From assembly GCA_027078745.1 (NCBI GenBank), contig JALWWO010000002.1, forward strand, positions 124,001 to 188,000: DNA of 64,000 bases, written 5' to 3'. Source of the stretch: Chromatiaceae bacterium (GTDB lineage: Bacteria; Pseudomonadota; Gammaproteobacteria; Chromatiales; Chromatiaceae). Each line of letters opens with the position of its first letter. Within the stretch, counting starts at the first letter, position 1. The position numbers were made by a program, and so were the translations under genes. Of this stretch, positions 1 to 10,611 are shown piece by piece. Below the pieces are notes generated by a model. The model saw only the letters and a list, made by a program, of their open reading frames with translations, was not told the DNA's origin and did no database searches.

Positions 1-985
<985 letters not shown>

Positions 986-1030
986 GACGGATTCTCCAGC
1001 AATCTTGAATCGGTAGCTTGGAACCGGCGA

Positions 1031-1228
1031 CTAGCTGTAGGGCAGCAGCCGCTTGGCGATCTTCACATCGGCCTTGTGCAGGGTCGCGGGTTCCCGCAGA
1101 TGGCGCTTGCGCTTGGTGGATTTCTTGGTGAGGATGTGCCGCCGGTGAGAGGCGTTCCGCTTGAATTGACCGGAGCCGGTGCGTGCGAAACGCTTGGCCG
1201 CCCCGCGGTTGGTTTTGATCTTGGGCAT
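1031..1228 (-). CDS. rpmI: 50S ribosomal protein L35
   Basis: Small basic large-subunit protein of 65 residues. The ATG giving [14 protein letters not shown] is the standard L35 start; an upstream in-frame start would add five residues not seen in the family. The C-terminal half ([17 protein letters not shown]) is typical. It sits between infC and rplT in the expected translation operon, 49 nt after infC. Confidence 0.97.
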   Translation of the reverse strand: MPKIKTNRGAAKRFARTGSGQFKRNASHRRHILTKKSTKRKRHLREPATLHKADVKIAKRLLPYS

Positions 1229-1277
1229 GGGTTCACTCCGCAATTGTGATCGATTAGGCAGCCACTCGGACAGCCGG

Positions 1278-1796
1278 TTATTTCTTCTTCGGGGCCAGCA
1301 CCATAACCATCTGCCGCCCTTCCATCCGAGGCTGTTGTTCCACGGTGCTGATGTCTGCCAGGTCCTGTTCCACGCGCCGGAGCAACTTTAGCCCCAGATC
1401 CCGATGGGCGTGTTCCCGCCCTCGAAAGCGCATGGTTACCTTGGCCTTGTCCCCATCGGTTAGGAAACGGGTCAGGTTGCGCAGTTTGACCTGATAGTCT
1501 CCCTCATCCGTCCCGGGACGAAACTTGATTTCCTTGACCTGAATCTGCTTTTGCTTCTTCTTCGCCTCATGTTTCTTTTTCTTTTGATCGAACAGAAAAC
1601 GACCGAAATCCATGAGGCGGCAGACCGGTGGTTCCGCGTTGGGTACGATCTCCACGAGATCTAACCCCACTTCCTCAGCCTGTGCTAAGGCTTCCCGCAA
1701 GCTGAGTATGCCGACCTGTTTTCCTTCCGCGTCGATGAGCCGCACCCTGGGTGCACTGATCTCTTGGTTGACGCGGTTTCTCTTCGTAGCAGCGAT
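1278..1796 (-). CDS. infC: Translation initiation factor IF-3, probable ATC start codon
   Basis: IF3 binds the 30S subunit, prevents subunit joining and rejects non-canonical start codons. The N domain (NRVNQEI, then [15 protein letters not shown] and [15 protein letters not shown]), the lysine-rich linker and the C domain ending in [10 protein letters not shown] are all present. A GTG further in would begin only at RLID and lose conserved N-terminal residues. Reading upstream gives [16 protein letters not shown] from an ATC codon placed 7 nt after a strong GGGAGGAA ribosome site at 1803-1810. Non-AUG starts (AUU in E. coli) are known for infC and let IF3 repress its own translation. With ATC the protein has 172 residues, the normal length. 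Confidence 0.93.
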   Translation of the reverse strand: MAATKRNRVNQEISAPRVRLIDAEGKQVGILSLREALAQAEEVGLDLVEIVPNAEPPVCRLMDFGRFLFDQKKKKHEAKKKQKQIQVKEIKFRPGTDEGDYQVKLRNLTRFLTDGDKAKVTMRFRGREHAHRDLGLKLLRRVEQDLADISTVEQQPRMEGRQMVMVLAPKKK

Positions 1797-1802
1797 CGCA
1801 GA

Positions 1803-1810
1803 TTCCTCCC
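1803..1810 (-). promoter_or_regulatory. Ribosome binding site deciding the infC ATC start
   Basis: GGGAGGAA (minus strand) stands 6-7 nt before the ATC codon at 1794-1796. There is no ATG, GTG or TTG in frame at a matching distance, so this strong Shine-Dalgarno sequence is the main evidence for the non-canonical infC start. Confidence 0.7.
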
Positions 1811-1817
1811 AATGGAT

Positions 1818-1850
1818 AAAAAGGGATCAGCCCAGTTTCGAACCGGGCTG
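1818..1850 (-). terminator. Stem-loop with short U run between thrS and infC
   Basis: Directly after the thrS stop codon the minus strand can form a 10-bp stem (CAGCCCGGTT pairing with AACTGGGCTG, one G-T) around a 3-nt loop. After GATCCC comes a run of five T. It resembles a weak intrinsic terminator, or a 3' stabiliser, inside the thrS-infC gap. Partial read-through would set the thrS/infC ratio. The U run is set back from the stem, so strong termination is doubtful. Confidence 0.45.
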
Positions 1851-3764
1851 CTAATGTTTGCGGATCTCTTCTTCCCGAAGCCGAGCGATCAACGCTTCCA
1901 AACTCAGGGTGCCGAGATCCTTTCCCTGTCGCGTGCGCACAGCCAAGGTACGGTTTTCCAGCTCTCGATCGCCCAGGATGAGGAGATAGGGAATGCGCGC
2001 CAGGGTGTGCTCGCGGATTTTAAGACCGATTTTTTCGTTTCTCAAGTCATGGTCTGCTCGGAAACCCGCTGCGCGGAGGGTCTGCACCAGCTCCCGCGCA
2101 TAGCCCGCTTGGCGGTCGGTGATGGTAAGGGCCATCACCTGCACTGGAGACAGCCAGAGTGGCAGAGCGCCGGCATAGTGTTCGAGGAGAATGCCGATGA
2201 AGCGCTCCAGGGAGCCGAGGATCGCCCGATGCAGCATCACGGGCACCCGCTTAATGTTGTCCTCGGCGATGTAATGGGCACCCAATCGTTCGGGCATGGA
2301 GAAATCCAGCTGAATGGTGCCCAGCTGCCAGACCCGTTGCAGGCAATCCCGCAGGGAGAATTCGATCTTCGGCCCGTAAAACGCCCCTTCGCCAGGCTGT
2401 AAGGTCCAGTCCAAACCCTTCTGGTTCAGGGCTTTCTCCAGGGCTTTTTCTGCCTTGTCCCAAGTGGCCTCAGAACCCACCCGTTGGGGCGGACGGGTGG
2501 AGAACTTCACCAAGACCTCTTCAAAGCCGAAATCCCGATAGACCGCGAACAAAAGATCGATGAAGGCGGAGACCTCGGGCAGGATCTGTTCTTCCGTGCA
2601 GAAGATATGGGCATCGTCCTGCACAAAGCCCCGCACCCGCATGAGCCCGTGAAGAGTGCCCGAGGGTTCATTGCGATGGCAGGCCCCGAATTCCGCCAGC
2701 CGCAGGGGCAGATCCCGATAGCTCTTGATGCCCTGCTTGTAGATCTGAATGTGGGCGGGGCAGTTCATGGGCTTGATGGCGAACACCCGTTCTTCCGCCG
2801 TGGTGATGAACATGTCGGCCCGGAACTTTTCCCAATGGCCGGATTGTTCCCAAAGGCGGCGGTCGATGACCTGAGGGGTGCGTACTTCCTGATAGCCGTT
2901 GGCCCGGAGCTGGTCCCGAATGTACTGCTCCAAGATGCGGTAGAGGGTCCAGCCCTTGTCGTGCCAGAACACCATGCCGGGTGCTTCTTCTTGGAGATGG
3001 AAGAGATCCAGGGCCTTGCCGATCTTCCGATGATCCCGTTTTTCCGCTTCCTCCAGCCGTCGGAGATAGGCTTTAAGTTCCTTTTGATCCCGCCAGGCGG
3101 TGCCGTAAATGCGCTGCAACATGGGATTGCGGGCATCCCCGCGCCAATAGGCCCCCGCCACCTTCATGAGTTTGAAGGCATCGCCCAGCTTGGCAGTGCT
3201 GGGCAGATGAGGCCCTCGGCACAGATCGAACCAATCTCCCTGGCGATAGATGGAGACCGCTTCCCCCTCTGGGATGAGGTCATCGATGATTGCCACCTTA
3301 TAATGTTCGCCCCGCTCGGCGAAGACCCGCTTGGCCTCTTCTCGATCCCAGATTTCCCGCTGGATGGGCAGATTGCGCCGGACGATCTCCCGCATCCGCC
3401 GCTCGATCCGGGCCAGATCCTCGGGGGTGAAAGGATCTTCCCGCGCGAAATCGTAATAAAAGCCGTCCTCGATGGTGGGACCGATGGTCACCTGGGTGCC
3501 CGGGTAAAGCTCTTGGACCGCCTGGGCCATGACATGGGCGGCATCGTGGCGCAACAGTTCCAAGGCTTCTTCGTCCTTTCGGGTGACGATGGCCACCGAG
3601 GCATCCCCCTCGATGGGGGCGGACAGATCCACCAGCCGGCCATTCACCTTGCCCGCCAGCGCCGCTTTCGCCAGGCCTTTTCCGATGGATTCCGCAAGCT
3701 GGGCGACGGTGATGGATTGGGGGAATTCCTTGATCGTGCCGTCGGGCAGGGTGATCTTGGGCAT
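1851..3764 (-). CDS. thrS: Threonyl-tRNA synthetase
   Basis: Charges tRNA-Thr and edits mischarged Ser-tRNA. The 637-residue product starts at [10 protein letters not shown]; upstream in-frame sequence is leader and tRNA, not protein. Domains in order: TGS (about 1-61), the editing/SAD domain with HDAAHVMAQ near residue 75 and the CRGPH motif near 180, then the class II core with MNCPAH near 330 (zinc cysteine) and [19 protein letters not shown] (motif 2 region). The C-terminal anticodon-binding domain ends in LREEEIRKH. It is the first protein gene after tRNA-Val. In E. coli ThrS represses its own mRNA by mimicry of tRNA-Thr; no such leader was recognised here. Confidence 0.98.
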   Translation of the reverse strand: MPKITLPDGTIKEFPQSITVAQLAESIGKGLAKAALAGKVNGRLVDLSAPIEGDASVAIVTRKDEEALELLRHDAAHVMAQAVQELYPGTQVTIGPTIEDGFYYDFAREDPFTPEDLARIERRMREIVRRNLPIQREIWDREEAKRVFAERGEHYKVAIIDDLIPEGEAVSIYRQGDWFDLCRGPHLPSTAKLGDAFKLMKVAGAYWRGDARNPMLQRIYGTAWRDQKELKAYLRRLEEAEKRDHRKIGKALDLFHLQEEAPGMVFWHDKGWTLYRILEQYIRDQLRANGYQEVRTPQVIDRRLWEQSGHWEKFRADMFITTAEERVFAIKPMNCPAHIQIYKQGIKSYRDLPLRLAEFGACHRNEPSGTLHGLMRVRGFVQDDAHIFCTEEQILPEVSAFIDLLFAVYRDFGFEEVLVKFSTRPPQRVGSEATWDKAEKALEKALNQKGLDWTLQPGEGAFYGPKIEFSLRDCLQRVWQLGTIQLDFSMPERLGAHYIAEDNIKRVPVMLHRAILGSLERFIGILLEHYAGALPLWLSPVQVMALTITDRQAGYARELVQTLRAAGFRADHDLRNEKIGLKIREHTLARIPYLLILGDRELENRTLAVRTRQGKDLGTLSLEALIARLREEEIRKH

Positions 3765-3839
3765 ACGGCTTCTGAGATTCGGGGCAAAAGAAAAGCTGTC
3801 GACCATCGAGCGATGCCGGAACGGTAGACAGCCTGAGAT

Positions 3840-3916
3840 TGGTAGGCGCGATTGGACTCGAACCAACGACCCCCACCATGTCAAGGTGGTGCTCTAACCA
3901 GCTGAGCTACGCGCCT
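3840..3916 (-). tRNA. tRNA-Val (anticodon GAC)
   Basis: A 77-nt cloverleaf with encoded CCA. The acceptor stem is AGGCGCG/CGCGCCT, the D arm contains AGCTCAGCTGGTTAGAGC, and the anticodon stem CCACC/GGTGG encloses loop TTGACAT, giving anticodon GAC. The T arm has TTCGAGT. It closely follows the E. coli tRNA-Val(GAC) pattern except for an A-U first pair. It lies 75 nt upstream of thrS on the same strand, so the two may share a transcript. Confidence 0.97.
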
Positions 3917-3933
3917 CTTGCTAAGGGCTGGCT

Positions 3934-3962
3934 ATGATATAGTGCCCTCCGACATTGCGCAA
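3934..3962 (-). promoter_or_regulatory. Candidate sigma-70 promoter for tRNA-Val/thrS
   Basis: On the minus strand a -35-like TTGCGC and a -10-like TATCAT are separated by 17 nt and end about 18 nt before the tRNA 5' end. The region is also the upstream region of the divergent fumarase gene, whose own promoter was not resolved. Confidence 0.5.
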
Positions 3963-3982
3963 GCCCTTGGGCAGGCACGAAG

Positions 3983-5479
3983 ATGACTCAGATTCGGCAG
4001 CCAGATTTCATCGACAGCATCGCAGCGGCGCTTCAGCGCATTTCCTATGCCCATCCTCTGGACTACCTCCGGGCGCTGGAAGCCGCTTACGAGCGGGAAC
4101 AATCCCCCGCTGCCAAGGATGCCATGGCCCAGATCCTCTATAATTCCCGCCTCTGCGCTGAAGGACATCGGCCCATCTGTCAGGACACGGGCATGGTGGT
4201 GGCCTTTCTGGACATCGGCATGGAAGTGCGCTGGGAAGGGTCGCTGAGCGTGCAAGCCATGGTAGATGCCGGTGTGCACAAGGCTTACCGAGACCCTGAC
4301 AACATTTTACGGGCATCCATGGTGGCCCCGCCCTTGGGGGCGCGCAAGAACACGGGAGACAACACGCCGGCAGTGGTGCACATGCGCTTGGTGCCCGGGG
4401 ATCAGGTGCGCGTTCGGCTTGCGGCCAAAGGGGGCGGTTCGGAGAACAAAGCGCGGTTTGCGGTGCTCAATCCCAGCGATGATCTGGTGGACTGGGTGTT
4501 GGAGACCGTGCCCCGCCTGGGGGCGGGCTGGTGTCCCCCGGGCATCCTGGGCATCGGCGTGGGGGGCTCGGCGGAGCAAGCCATGCTGCTAGCCAAGGAA
4601 TCCCTGTTGGACCCCATCGACATGCAGGCGCTCCAGGCCCGAGGCCCGCGGAATGAGTTGGAAGCGTTGCGCCTGACCCTCTACGAAAAGGTCAACGCCC
4701 TGGGCATCGGTGCCCAAGGCTTGGGCGGACTGACCACGGTCTTGGACGTGAAGATCAAGGATTATCCTACTCATGCGGCTTCCCTGCCCGTGGCGCTGAT
4801 TCCCAACTGCGCCGCCACCCGCCACATCGAGTTCACCCTGGACGGACGCGGCCCCGCCCAGTTCCAACCGCCGGATCCGAAGGACTGGCCCCCGGTGTCC
4901 TGGGCACCCAGTTCAGCCGCCATTCCGGTGGATCTGGATCACATCACGCCGGAACAGGTGGCCGCCTGGCAACCCGGGGATCGGCTGCTCCTCAGCGGTC
5001 GCCTGCTCACCGCTCGGGATGCCGCCCATCAGCGCCTGCTGGATCGCCTTCACCGAGGGGAAGGCCTGCCGGAAGGCGTGGTACTCAAGAACCGCTTCCT
5101 TTATTACGTGGGTCCGGTGGATCCGGTGGCCGGGGAAGTGGTGGGGCCGGCCGGCCCCACCACCGCCACCCGCATGGACAAGTTCACCGAACCCCTGCTC
5201 GCCCAAACGGGCCTGTTGGGTATGATCGGCAAGGCGGAGCGGGGGCCCAAAGCCATCGAAGCCATCCGCCGGCATGGGGCCGTCTATCTCATCGCCGTGG
5301 GGGGGGCCGCCTATCTGGTAGCCAAGGCCATCCGGCAAGCGCGGGTGCTCGCCTTCGAGGATCTGGGCATGGAAGCCATCCGAGAATTTCAGGTGTCCGA
5401 CCTGCCGGTCACCGTGGCCGTGGACAGCCGAGGCCAATCCATCCATCAGATAGGCCCGGCCCGCTGGCGGAAAGCCTAG
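3983..5479 (+). CDS. fumA: Fumarate hydratase class I (4Fe-4S)
   Basis: Interconverts fumarate and malate in the citric acid cycle using an oxygen-sensitive 4Fe-4S cluster. The 498-residue single-chain form carries both halves of class I fumarase. The N-terminal alpha part has CQDTGMVV near residue 66, RKNTGDNTPAVVH and the cysteine in GWCPPGILGIGVGG; IPNCAATRHIEF supplies the third cluster cysteine. The C-terminal beta part runs from about residue 330 with GPAGPTTATRMDKF and GMIGKAERG. It stands alone, divergent from tRNA-Val, and its stop overlaps the RND pump gene by 4 bp in a tail-to-tail arrangement. The name fumA is used for the family; fumB-type paralogues cannot be separated by sequence alone. 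Confidence 0.94.
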   Translation: MTQIRQPDFIDSIAAALQRISYAHPLDYLRALEAAYEREQSPAAKDAMAQILYNSRLCAEGHRPICQDTGMVVAFLDIGMEVRWEGSLSVQAMVDAGVHKAYRDPDNILRASMVAPPLGARKNTGDNTPAVVHMRLVPGDQVRVRLAAKGGGSENKARFAVLNPSDDLVDWVLETVPRLGAGWCPPGILGIGVGGSAEQAMLLAKESLLDPIDMQALQARGPRNELEALRLTLYEKVNALGIGAQGLGGLTTVLDVKIKDYPTHAASLPVALIPNCAATRHIEFTLDGRGPAQFQPPDPKDWPPVSWAPSSAAIPVDLDHITPEQVAAWQPGDRLLLSGRLLTARDAAHQRLLDRLHRGEGLPEGVVLKNRFLYYVGPVDPVAGEVVGPAGPTTATRMDKFTEPLLAQTGLLGMIGKAERGPKAIEAIRRHGAVYLIAVGGAAYLVAKAIRQARVLAFEDLGMEAIREFQVSDLPVTVAVDSRGQSIHQIGPARWRKA

Positions 5480-8400
5480 CGTTCTCGCAGCCCGCGCCAA
5501 GCCCGCTGCAAGCGGAAGTGCAAGCTCTCGTGCAGGGAGAGCAGGGCGGGCACCACCAAGAGCACCAGCAAGGTGCTGAAGGCCAGCCCGAAGGCGATGG
5601 AAGTGGCCATGGGAATGAGGAACTGGGCCTGATAGGAGGTCTCGAAGAGCAGGGGCAGCAATCCGGCGATGGTGGTGAGGGAAGTGAGGAGCACCGCCCG
5701 CAGGCGCTGACAGGAGGACTCGATCAAGGCTTCGTTCACTGCCATGCCCTGCTCCCGCAGGCGCTTGTAGAAGCTCACCAGGATGATGGAATCGTTGATG
5801 ACGATGCCCGAAAGCCCGAACAATCCGAACAGGGAAAGGATGGTGAGATCGATGCCTAGGAGCCAATGACCGAACAGGGCCCCCATCAGCCCGAAGGGAA
5901 TGATGGCCATGACCACCAGGGGCCAGCCGTAGGACGCGAAGACCCAGGCCAGGATCAGATAGATGAGTGCCAGGCCCAAGAACAACCCCTTGCGCATATC
6001 CCCGAGGGTTTCCCGCTGATCGGCGGAGCGCCCTTCAAAGCTGTATTCGATGGGGAATCGTTGGGTCAGCACCTTCAGGGTGCTGCTTTCCAACCCAGCC
6101 AGCACTTCATCCAGGGAGGTCTTATGGGTATCGATGTCTGCGGTGACCTCCACCGCCAGCCGCCCTTCCGCATGGCGCAATACCTCGAACCCCTGCCGCA
6201 TTTCCCAGGTTGCCACGCTGTCCAGGGGCACTGAACGCCCGTCGGGCAACCGCACTTGGAAGCGGTGCAGGGTGCCCAAGCGGTAGCGCTCGGCGCGGGG
6301 CAGGCGCACCCGCACTTCCACTTCATCGGGTCCATCCTGAAAGATCTGAATCAATTGCCCGTCGAAGGCGGTGCGCAGCTGGCGGCCCAGCTCCGCCACA
6401 TCGAGCCCCAGGGCTTCCCCGGCAGGGGTGAGCCGATAGATCCGCTGCTCCCGCCCATAAGTCATATCGTCCTCCACCTCCCGCACGCCGGGCAGACCGG
6501 AGAGGGCCGCTTCTAAGGTCAAAGCTGCCGTCTTGAGGGTTTGGGCATCATTGCCGGTCAAGCGGATGGTCAGGTCGCGCCCGGGCGGGCCTACTCGTCG
6601 GGCACTGATGGTCAGGCTCTCCAATCCCGCCGGTTCCTGAATGCGTTCGCGCCAGGCTCGGATCAGGGTTGGATTGCGCACAGTCCGTTGATCCGGCGGC
6701 AAGAGTTCCACCCGCAAGGCTCCGAGCTGATCCCCCACCGCCTGACTGCGGCCGCTGTGCCCGCTGAGCTTGGCGCCGTGCAGGGCGATCACCAGCCGCA
6801 GGAATTTGCCCTGATCCAGGGCCCGCTCGGTCTCCCGCAGGGTTTCTTCCAGATGGACGAGGAAGCGATCCACCTGTTCCCGAGGGGTGCCCGCCACGAA
6901 GGTCGCGTTGGCAGTGATGACCTGGGCTTCCGGCGTGGGGAAGAAGGTGAATTTCATCCGCCCCCCCACCAGCAGGCCCAAGGCGAGGAGCAGCAAGCTC
7001 AGGGCGATGCTCAGGGTGAGGAAACGATGGTGAATGGCCCAGGTGGCCAGGATTCGAAAATACCGTTCCCGAAAGGTCTGGAAGCCGGCTTCCAACCGCG
7101 CCCGCAGGGAGGAACGGCGGTGGATGTGGAGAAAGGCATGGCGGAGATGGCCGGGCAGCACATAGAAGCTCTCGATGAGGGAGGCTAGGATCACGCTTAC
7201 GATCACCAGGGGGATGGCGAAGAGAATGGCCCCGATGCGCCCGCCGATGAGCATGAGGGGTAGGAAGGCGGCCACCGTGGTGAGCGAAGAGGCCAGCACC
7301 GGCGCCAGCATCCGCCGCGCGCCCCCTTCCGCCGCCCGCAAAGGCGCTTCCCCCTGCTGATAATGGGTTAACGCATCCTCCCCCACCACGATGGCATCAT
7401 CCACGATGATGCCCAAGGCCATGATCAGCCCGAACAGGCTGATCATGTTGATGCTGCCGCCGCTCAGATAGAGGATGAACAGGGTGGCTAGGAAGGAGAC
7501 GGGAATGCCCCAGGCCACCCAGAAGGCCACCCGCCCCGTGAGGAAGAGATAGAGGATGGCGACGACCAGGAGCAAGCCGGTGGCCCCGTTTTTCAGGAGC
7601 AGGAAGATGCGCTCCTGGAGGAGCTGCCAGGATTCATCGTAGACCAGCAGGGAAACGCCCGGGGGGAGCTGGGTATCCGCCAGCCATTGCCGCAGGATGC
7701 GGGCCTGTTCCAGGGAATTGCCCGTCTCGGTGCGCTCCAGTCGCAGCTCCACCGCCGGTTTCCCGTCGACCTTCAGATAGACGCTGTTTTCCTGGGGTTC
7801 CCGCTGAATCTGGGCGAAATCGCCCAATCGAAGCCGAGTATGGGTATCCGCTGCCAGGGAGAGTTGGGCAAAGCCCAGGGCCGTCCGGCGCTTGTCGAGG
7901 CTGCGCAATTCCTGGGTGCTCTCCGATTGTCCCAGGGTGCCGGCGGGCAGATCCTGACTCATGGCGGCGATCCGCGCCCCGATCCCATCGAGCCCCATAG
8001 GTAACTCCGCCAGCCGGTCGCTGGGTATTTCGATGCGGATGAGTTCTTCCGGCAGTCCGGTGAGGCTGATGCGGTCGATGCCCCGATCCAAGAGTTCCCG
8101 TTCCAGGCGCCGGGCCAGCATCCGCCGCTCTCTGGGATCGGCGACGCCGACGATCAGCACCCGCGCTACCCCTTCATACCGGCTGACCAAGGACACCTCG
8201 GGCTTCTGGGCATCCTGGGGCAGGTTGCGGAAATTGTCCACAAAGCGCCGGGCCTGATCCAAGGCCAAGAGGGGATCCGTTCCCTCCAGCAATTCCAATG
8301 TGATGGAAGAAATGCCCTGGGCGGAAGTAGAGGTCATCCGGTACAGGTTGTCCAGGGCGCGCAGGCGCTGTTCCAAGGGATTGGTGATGCCGTCCTCGAC

Positions 8401-8595
8401 GTCTTCCGCGCTGGCCCCCGTCCAGATCACCCGCACCCGGATGAGATCCAATTCAAAGGTGGGGAAGAACTGAATGTTGAGCCGATCCAGGGCGAGCAGG
8501 CCGGACAGGATCAGGATGACCATTAACAGGTTGGCGGCCACCTTGTGATGGGCGAAGATCCCCAACAGATCCCGGCGATGGCCTTGGTCCTTCAA
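5476..8595 (-). CDS. RND-family efflux transporter permease (AcrB/MexB-like)
   Basis: Inner-membrane proton-driven pump of the HAE-1 resistance-nodulation-division family, 1039 residues, the standard length. A first membrane helix follows HHKVAANLLMV near residue 17. A periplasmic loop comes next (about 45-330), then helices with ISLFGLIMALGIIVDDAIVVGEDAL near residue 400, which contains the proton-relay acidic residues. The second half repeats the plan and ends with LFGLFGLSGIVINDSIILV near 920. Its ATG overlaps the stop of the adaptor gene (ATGA), so the two are translationally coupled. No outer-membrane channel gene or adjacent regulator is present, so the substrate is unknown. Confidence 0.92.
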   Translation of the reverse strand: MKDQGHRRDLLGIFAHHKVAANLLMVILILSGLLALDRLNIQFFPTFELDLIRVRVIWTGASAEDVEDGITNPLEQRLRALDNLYRMTSTSAQGISSITLELLEGTDPLLALDQARRFVDNFRNLPQDAQKPEVSLVSRYEGVARVLIVGVADPRERRMLARRLERELLDRGIDRISLTGLPEELIRIEIPSDRLAELPMGLDGIGARIAAMSQDLPAGTLGQSESTQELRSLDKRRTALGFAQLSLAADTHTRLRLGDFAQIQREPQENSVYLKVDGKPAVELRLERTETGNSLEQARILRQWLADTQLPPGVSLLVYDESWQLLQERIFLLLKNGATGLLLVVAILYLFLTGRVAFWVAWGIPVSFLATLFILYLSGGSINMISLFGLIMALGIIVDDAIVVGEDALTHYQQGEAPLRAAEGGARRMLAPVLASSLTTVAAFLPLMLIGGRIGAILFAIPLVIVSVILASLIESFYVLPGHLRHAFLHIHRRSSLRARLEAGFQTFRERYFRILATWAIHHRFLTLSIALSLLLLALGLLVGGRMKFTFFPTPEAQVITANATFVAGTPREQVDRFLVHLEETLRETERALDQGKFLRLVIALHGAKLSGHSGRSQAVGDQLGALRVELLPPDQRTVRNPTLIRAWRERIQEPAGLESLTISARRVGPPGRDLTIRLTGNDAQTLKTAALTLEAALSGLPGVREVEDDMTYGREQRIYRLTPAGEALGLDVAELGRQLRTAFDGQLIQIFQDGPDEVEVRVRLPRAERYRLGTLHRFQVRLPDGRSVPLDSVATWEMRQGFEVLRHAEGRLAVEVTADIDTHKTSLDEVLAGLESSTLKVLTQRFPIEYSFEGRSADQRETLGDMRKGLFLGLALIYLILAWVFASYGWPLVVMAIIPFGLMGALFGHWLLGIDLTILSLFGLFGLSGIVINDSIILVSFYKRLREQGMAVNEALIESSCQRLRAVLLTSLTTIAGLLPLLFETSYQAQFLIPMATSIAFGLAFSTLLVLLVVPALLSLHESLHFRLQRAWRGLRER

Positions 8596-9812
8596 GGCAC
8601 GACCTCCACCCGCAGCCCTTCCATCGCATGGGGCATGGGTGTGATGAGTACCGCATCACCGGACTGAAGCGCCGGCGAGCGGACGAGCAGGGATTCCGAT
8701 TCCCCTGCCCAGCGGTTGCCCAGGATTTCCACGGTCAAGCCCTGCAAGCGCCCCTGGTGCACCCGATAGATGCGATTGCCCTGATGGAGGGCGGCGAAGG
8801 GCAGCGCGACCACCTGATTTTGCAGGGGCCGAGAGAATCGCAGCGTCAGCAGCTGGCCCAGCCGCAAGTTCTCAGATCCCCGCTCGATGCGGAACAGCCC
8901 GTCGATGCCGCTCGGCTCCGCCTTGCCGGCGAGGCGATCCAGGGAAAAGACCAGGGCGCCCGAGGGATCCACCGCCCGCAGGCGTTCCCCCTGCTGAAAA
9001 GCTTGCAGAATCTCCTGCTGATAGGGGGCAGGGATCTTGGCTCGCACTTCCAAGCTTTTCAGGGCATACAGCCGGAGCAGCACCCCATTTTTCCCCACCT
9101 GATCCCCGGCGCTCACCGGCACGGACTCGACGATTCCCTCAAAGGGAGCCTGGATCTGGGCTCGTTCCCAGTCCCGTTCCGCCTCCGCCAAGCTGGCCTG
9201 GGCTCGCTGTAGCTTGGCTTCCAGGGCCTGGAGTCGGGCGGGATGGTCGGCGATGTCCCGCTCCCGATTGCGCACGGACAGAATTTGACGGACCAAACCT
9301 TCCTCCGCTTGGTCCAGATCGGATTCAGACCCAACCCGCTGCTTTCTCAGCCGGCGGGCCCGGTCCACCCCGTGTTGGGCCAGTTCCAGCAACTTCCGCT
9401 CTTCTTCCAACAGGCGCACATCGTTTTCATGGCGGGTTCGCTCGCTCTGGATCTGCGCTTGCAGCTCCGCAACCTGAGCTTGGGCTTGGTGAAGCCTGGG
9501 CAGGAAGTCCCGCGCATCCAATTGGATCAACAGATCGCCCGAAGCCACCCGCTGCCCTTCCCGCACTTGCACCGAAGCCACCCGCGCTGCGCTGGGGGCG
9601 GAGACGGTCCACAGATCCGGCGATTCCACCTGGCCATAGAGGGAAAGTTGCGGGGCGAGGGCTTGCAGGCGGATGGTCTTCACCTGGACCCGCCAAATCT
9701 TTTCCTGCAACGGAGCCTTGGGCGGTTTAGGTCGGGTCGCTTTCAGATATTGGAAGGCGGCGATGCCCAGGCCGAGCACGACCAAGGGCAGAAACTTCAG
9801 GAGCTTAGGCAC
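8592..9812 (-). CDS. RND efflux periplasmic adaptor (membrane fusion protein)
   Basis: Links the inner-membrane pump to an outer-membrane channel. It begins with GTG at VPKLLKFLPLVVLGLG, a membrane-anchoring helix, which gives 406 residues; upstream residues overlap comF and are not signal-like. After the anchor comes a lipoyl-type half-motif (VSAPSAARVASVQVREGQ), a long alpha-helical hairpin of about residues 105-210 rich in Q, E, R and L, then the second lipoyl half (IQAPFEGIVESVPVSAGDQV) and beta-barrel domains. It overlaps the pump gene by 4 bp and follows comF by 19 nt. Confidence 0.9.
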   Translation of the reverse strand: MPKLLKFLPLVVLGLGIAAFQYLKATRPKPPKAPLQEKIWRVQVKTIRLQALAPQLSLYGQVESPDLWTVSAPSAARVASVQVREGQRVASGDLLIQLDARDFLPRLHQAQAQVAELQAQIQSERTRHENDVRLLEEERKLLELAQHGVDRARRLRKQRVGSESDLDQAEEGLVRQILSVRNRERDIADHPARLQALEAKLQRAQASLAEAERDWERAQIQAPFEGIVESVPVSAGDQVGKNGVLLRLYALKSLEVRAKIPAPYQQEILQAFQQGERLRAVDPSGALVFSLDRLAGKAEPSGIDGLFRIERGSENLRLGQLLTLRFSRPLQNQVVALPFAALHQGNRIYRVHQGRLQGLTVEILGNRWAGESESLLVRSPALQSGDAVLITPMPHAMEGLRVEVVP

Positions 9813-9831
9813 ATCGGATCTTCTCTGTTCA

Positions 9832-10611
9832 TCAGACAGAACACACGGTGCGGGCCACCCCCCAGAGATCCACCCGCTCCGCCCCTGCCTGCCGCAGGGC
9901 ACGGGCGAGCTCCGCAGCAGTGCTGCCGGTGGTGATCACATCGTCGAGCAGGGCCAGATGGCGGCCAGGTCTTCCCCGCACGGCGAAAGCGCCGCGCACA
10001 TTGCGCCGCCGGGCTTCCTCGTCCAAACCCACCTGGGGCCGGGTGTTTCGGATGCGCTGGCAGCTCCGCGCATCCAGGGGCAGCTGAAAAGCAGCGGAGA
10101 GGATACGGGCGATTTCCAGGGCCTGATTATACCCCCGCTGGCGCAAGCGTTCGGGATGCAAGGGGATGGGCACGAGCACATCCGGCCGCCGAACGCCTGC
10201 GGAGGCTAGGGATTCCACCAGGCAACTGCCCAGCAAGCGGGCGCGATTGAGCTTCGCTCGGAATTTGAGATCCCCGATGAAGCGGGAGACGGGCGGCGCA
10301 TAGGGAAAAGCCGCGTGGCATCGATCATAGGGTGGCGGCTGCGCTCGACAGCGCGCGCAGAGGGCAGCAGTTCCCGAAGGGAAGCCGCAGCGCGGGCAAT
10401 GGGGATTGAGGGTAGGGAGATCGCGCCGGCATCCGGTGCAGAGATCCAGGCCGCCTGCCCCCGGGGCACCGCAAAGCAGACAGGTCGGGGGAAAGCAGGC
10501 GTCGAGGATGCGATACCCCAGCTTGCTTCCCAAGCTCGGCGCCCTGCGTTGCAGTTTTCTGAAGCTACCCCCATGTTCGCCTCGGTTCACTGCCGAGGAA
10601 TGCCCCTTCAT
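9832..10611 (-). CDS. comF: ComF family phosphoribosyltransferase-like protein
   Basis: ComF/GntX proteins are linked to DNA uptake and use of DNA as a nutrient; their reaction is not settled. Two cysteine pairs at the N terminus (CLLCG, CTGC) and two more (CPRCG, CARC) form a zinc-ribbon-like region. The C-terminal type I phosphoribosyltransferase domain has the PRPP loop LLDDVITTGSTA. With the ATG shown the protein has 259 residues and overlaps the divergent cbbO start by 2 bp. A TTG at 10533 would give 234 residues, closer to the family norm, and leave 76 bp for divergent promoters. That shorter start is plausible. Confidence 0.88.
   Translation of the reverse strand: MKGHSSAVNRGEHGGSFRKLQRRAPSLGSKLGYRILDACFPPTCLLCGAPGAGGLDLCTGCRRDLPTLNPHCPRCGFPSGTAALCARCRAQPPPYDRCHAAFPYAPPVSRFIGDLKFRAKLNRARLLGSCLVESLASAGVRRPDVLVPIPLHPERLRQRGYNQALEIARILSAAFQLPLDARSCQRIRNTRPQVGLDEEARRRNVRGAFAVRGRPGRHLALLDDVITTGSTAAELARALRQAGAERVDLWGVARTVCSV

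Noticed and set aside
2484-3827. Long open frame antisense to thrS (447 codons)
   Set aside because: It is the GC-rich shadow of thrS, whose motifs are complete; no ribosome site or domain is seen. The same holds for long frames opposite cbbO, the DegT gene and lepA.
3765-3884. N-terminal extension of thrS by 40 residues
   Set aside because: It runs through tRNA-Val and leader sequence; MPKITLPDG is the standard ThrRS start.
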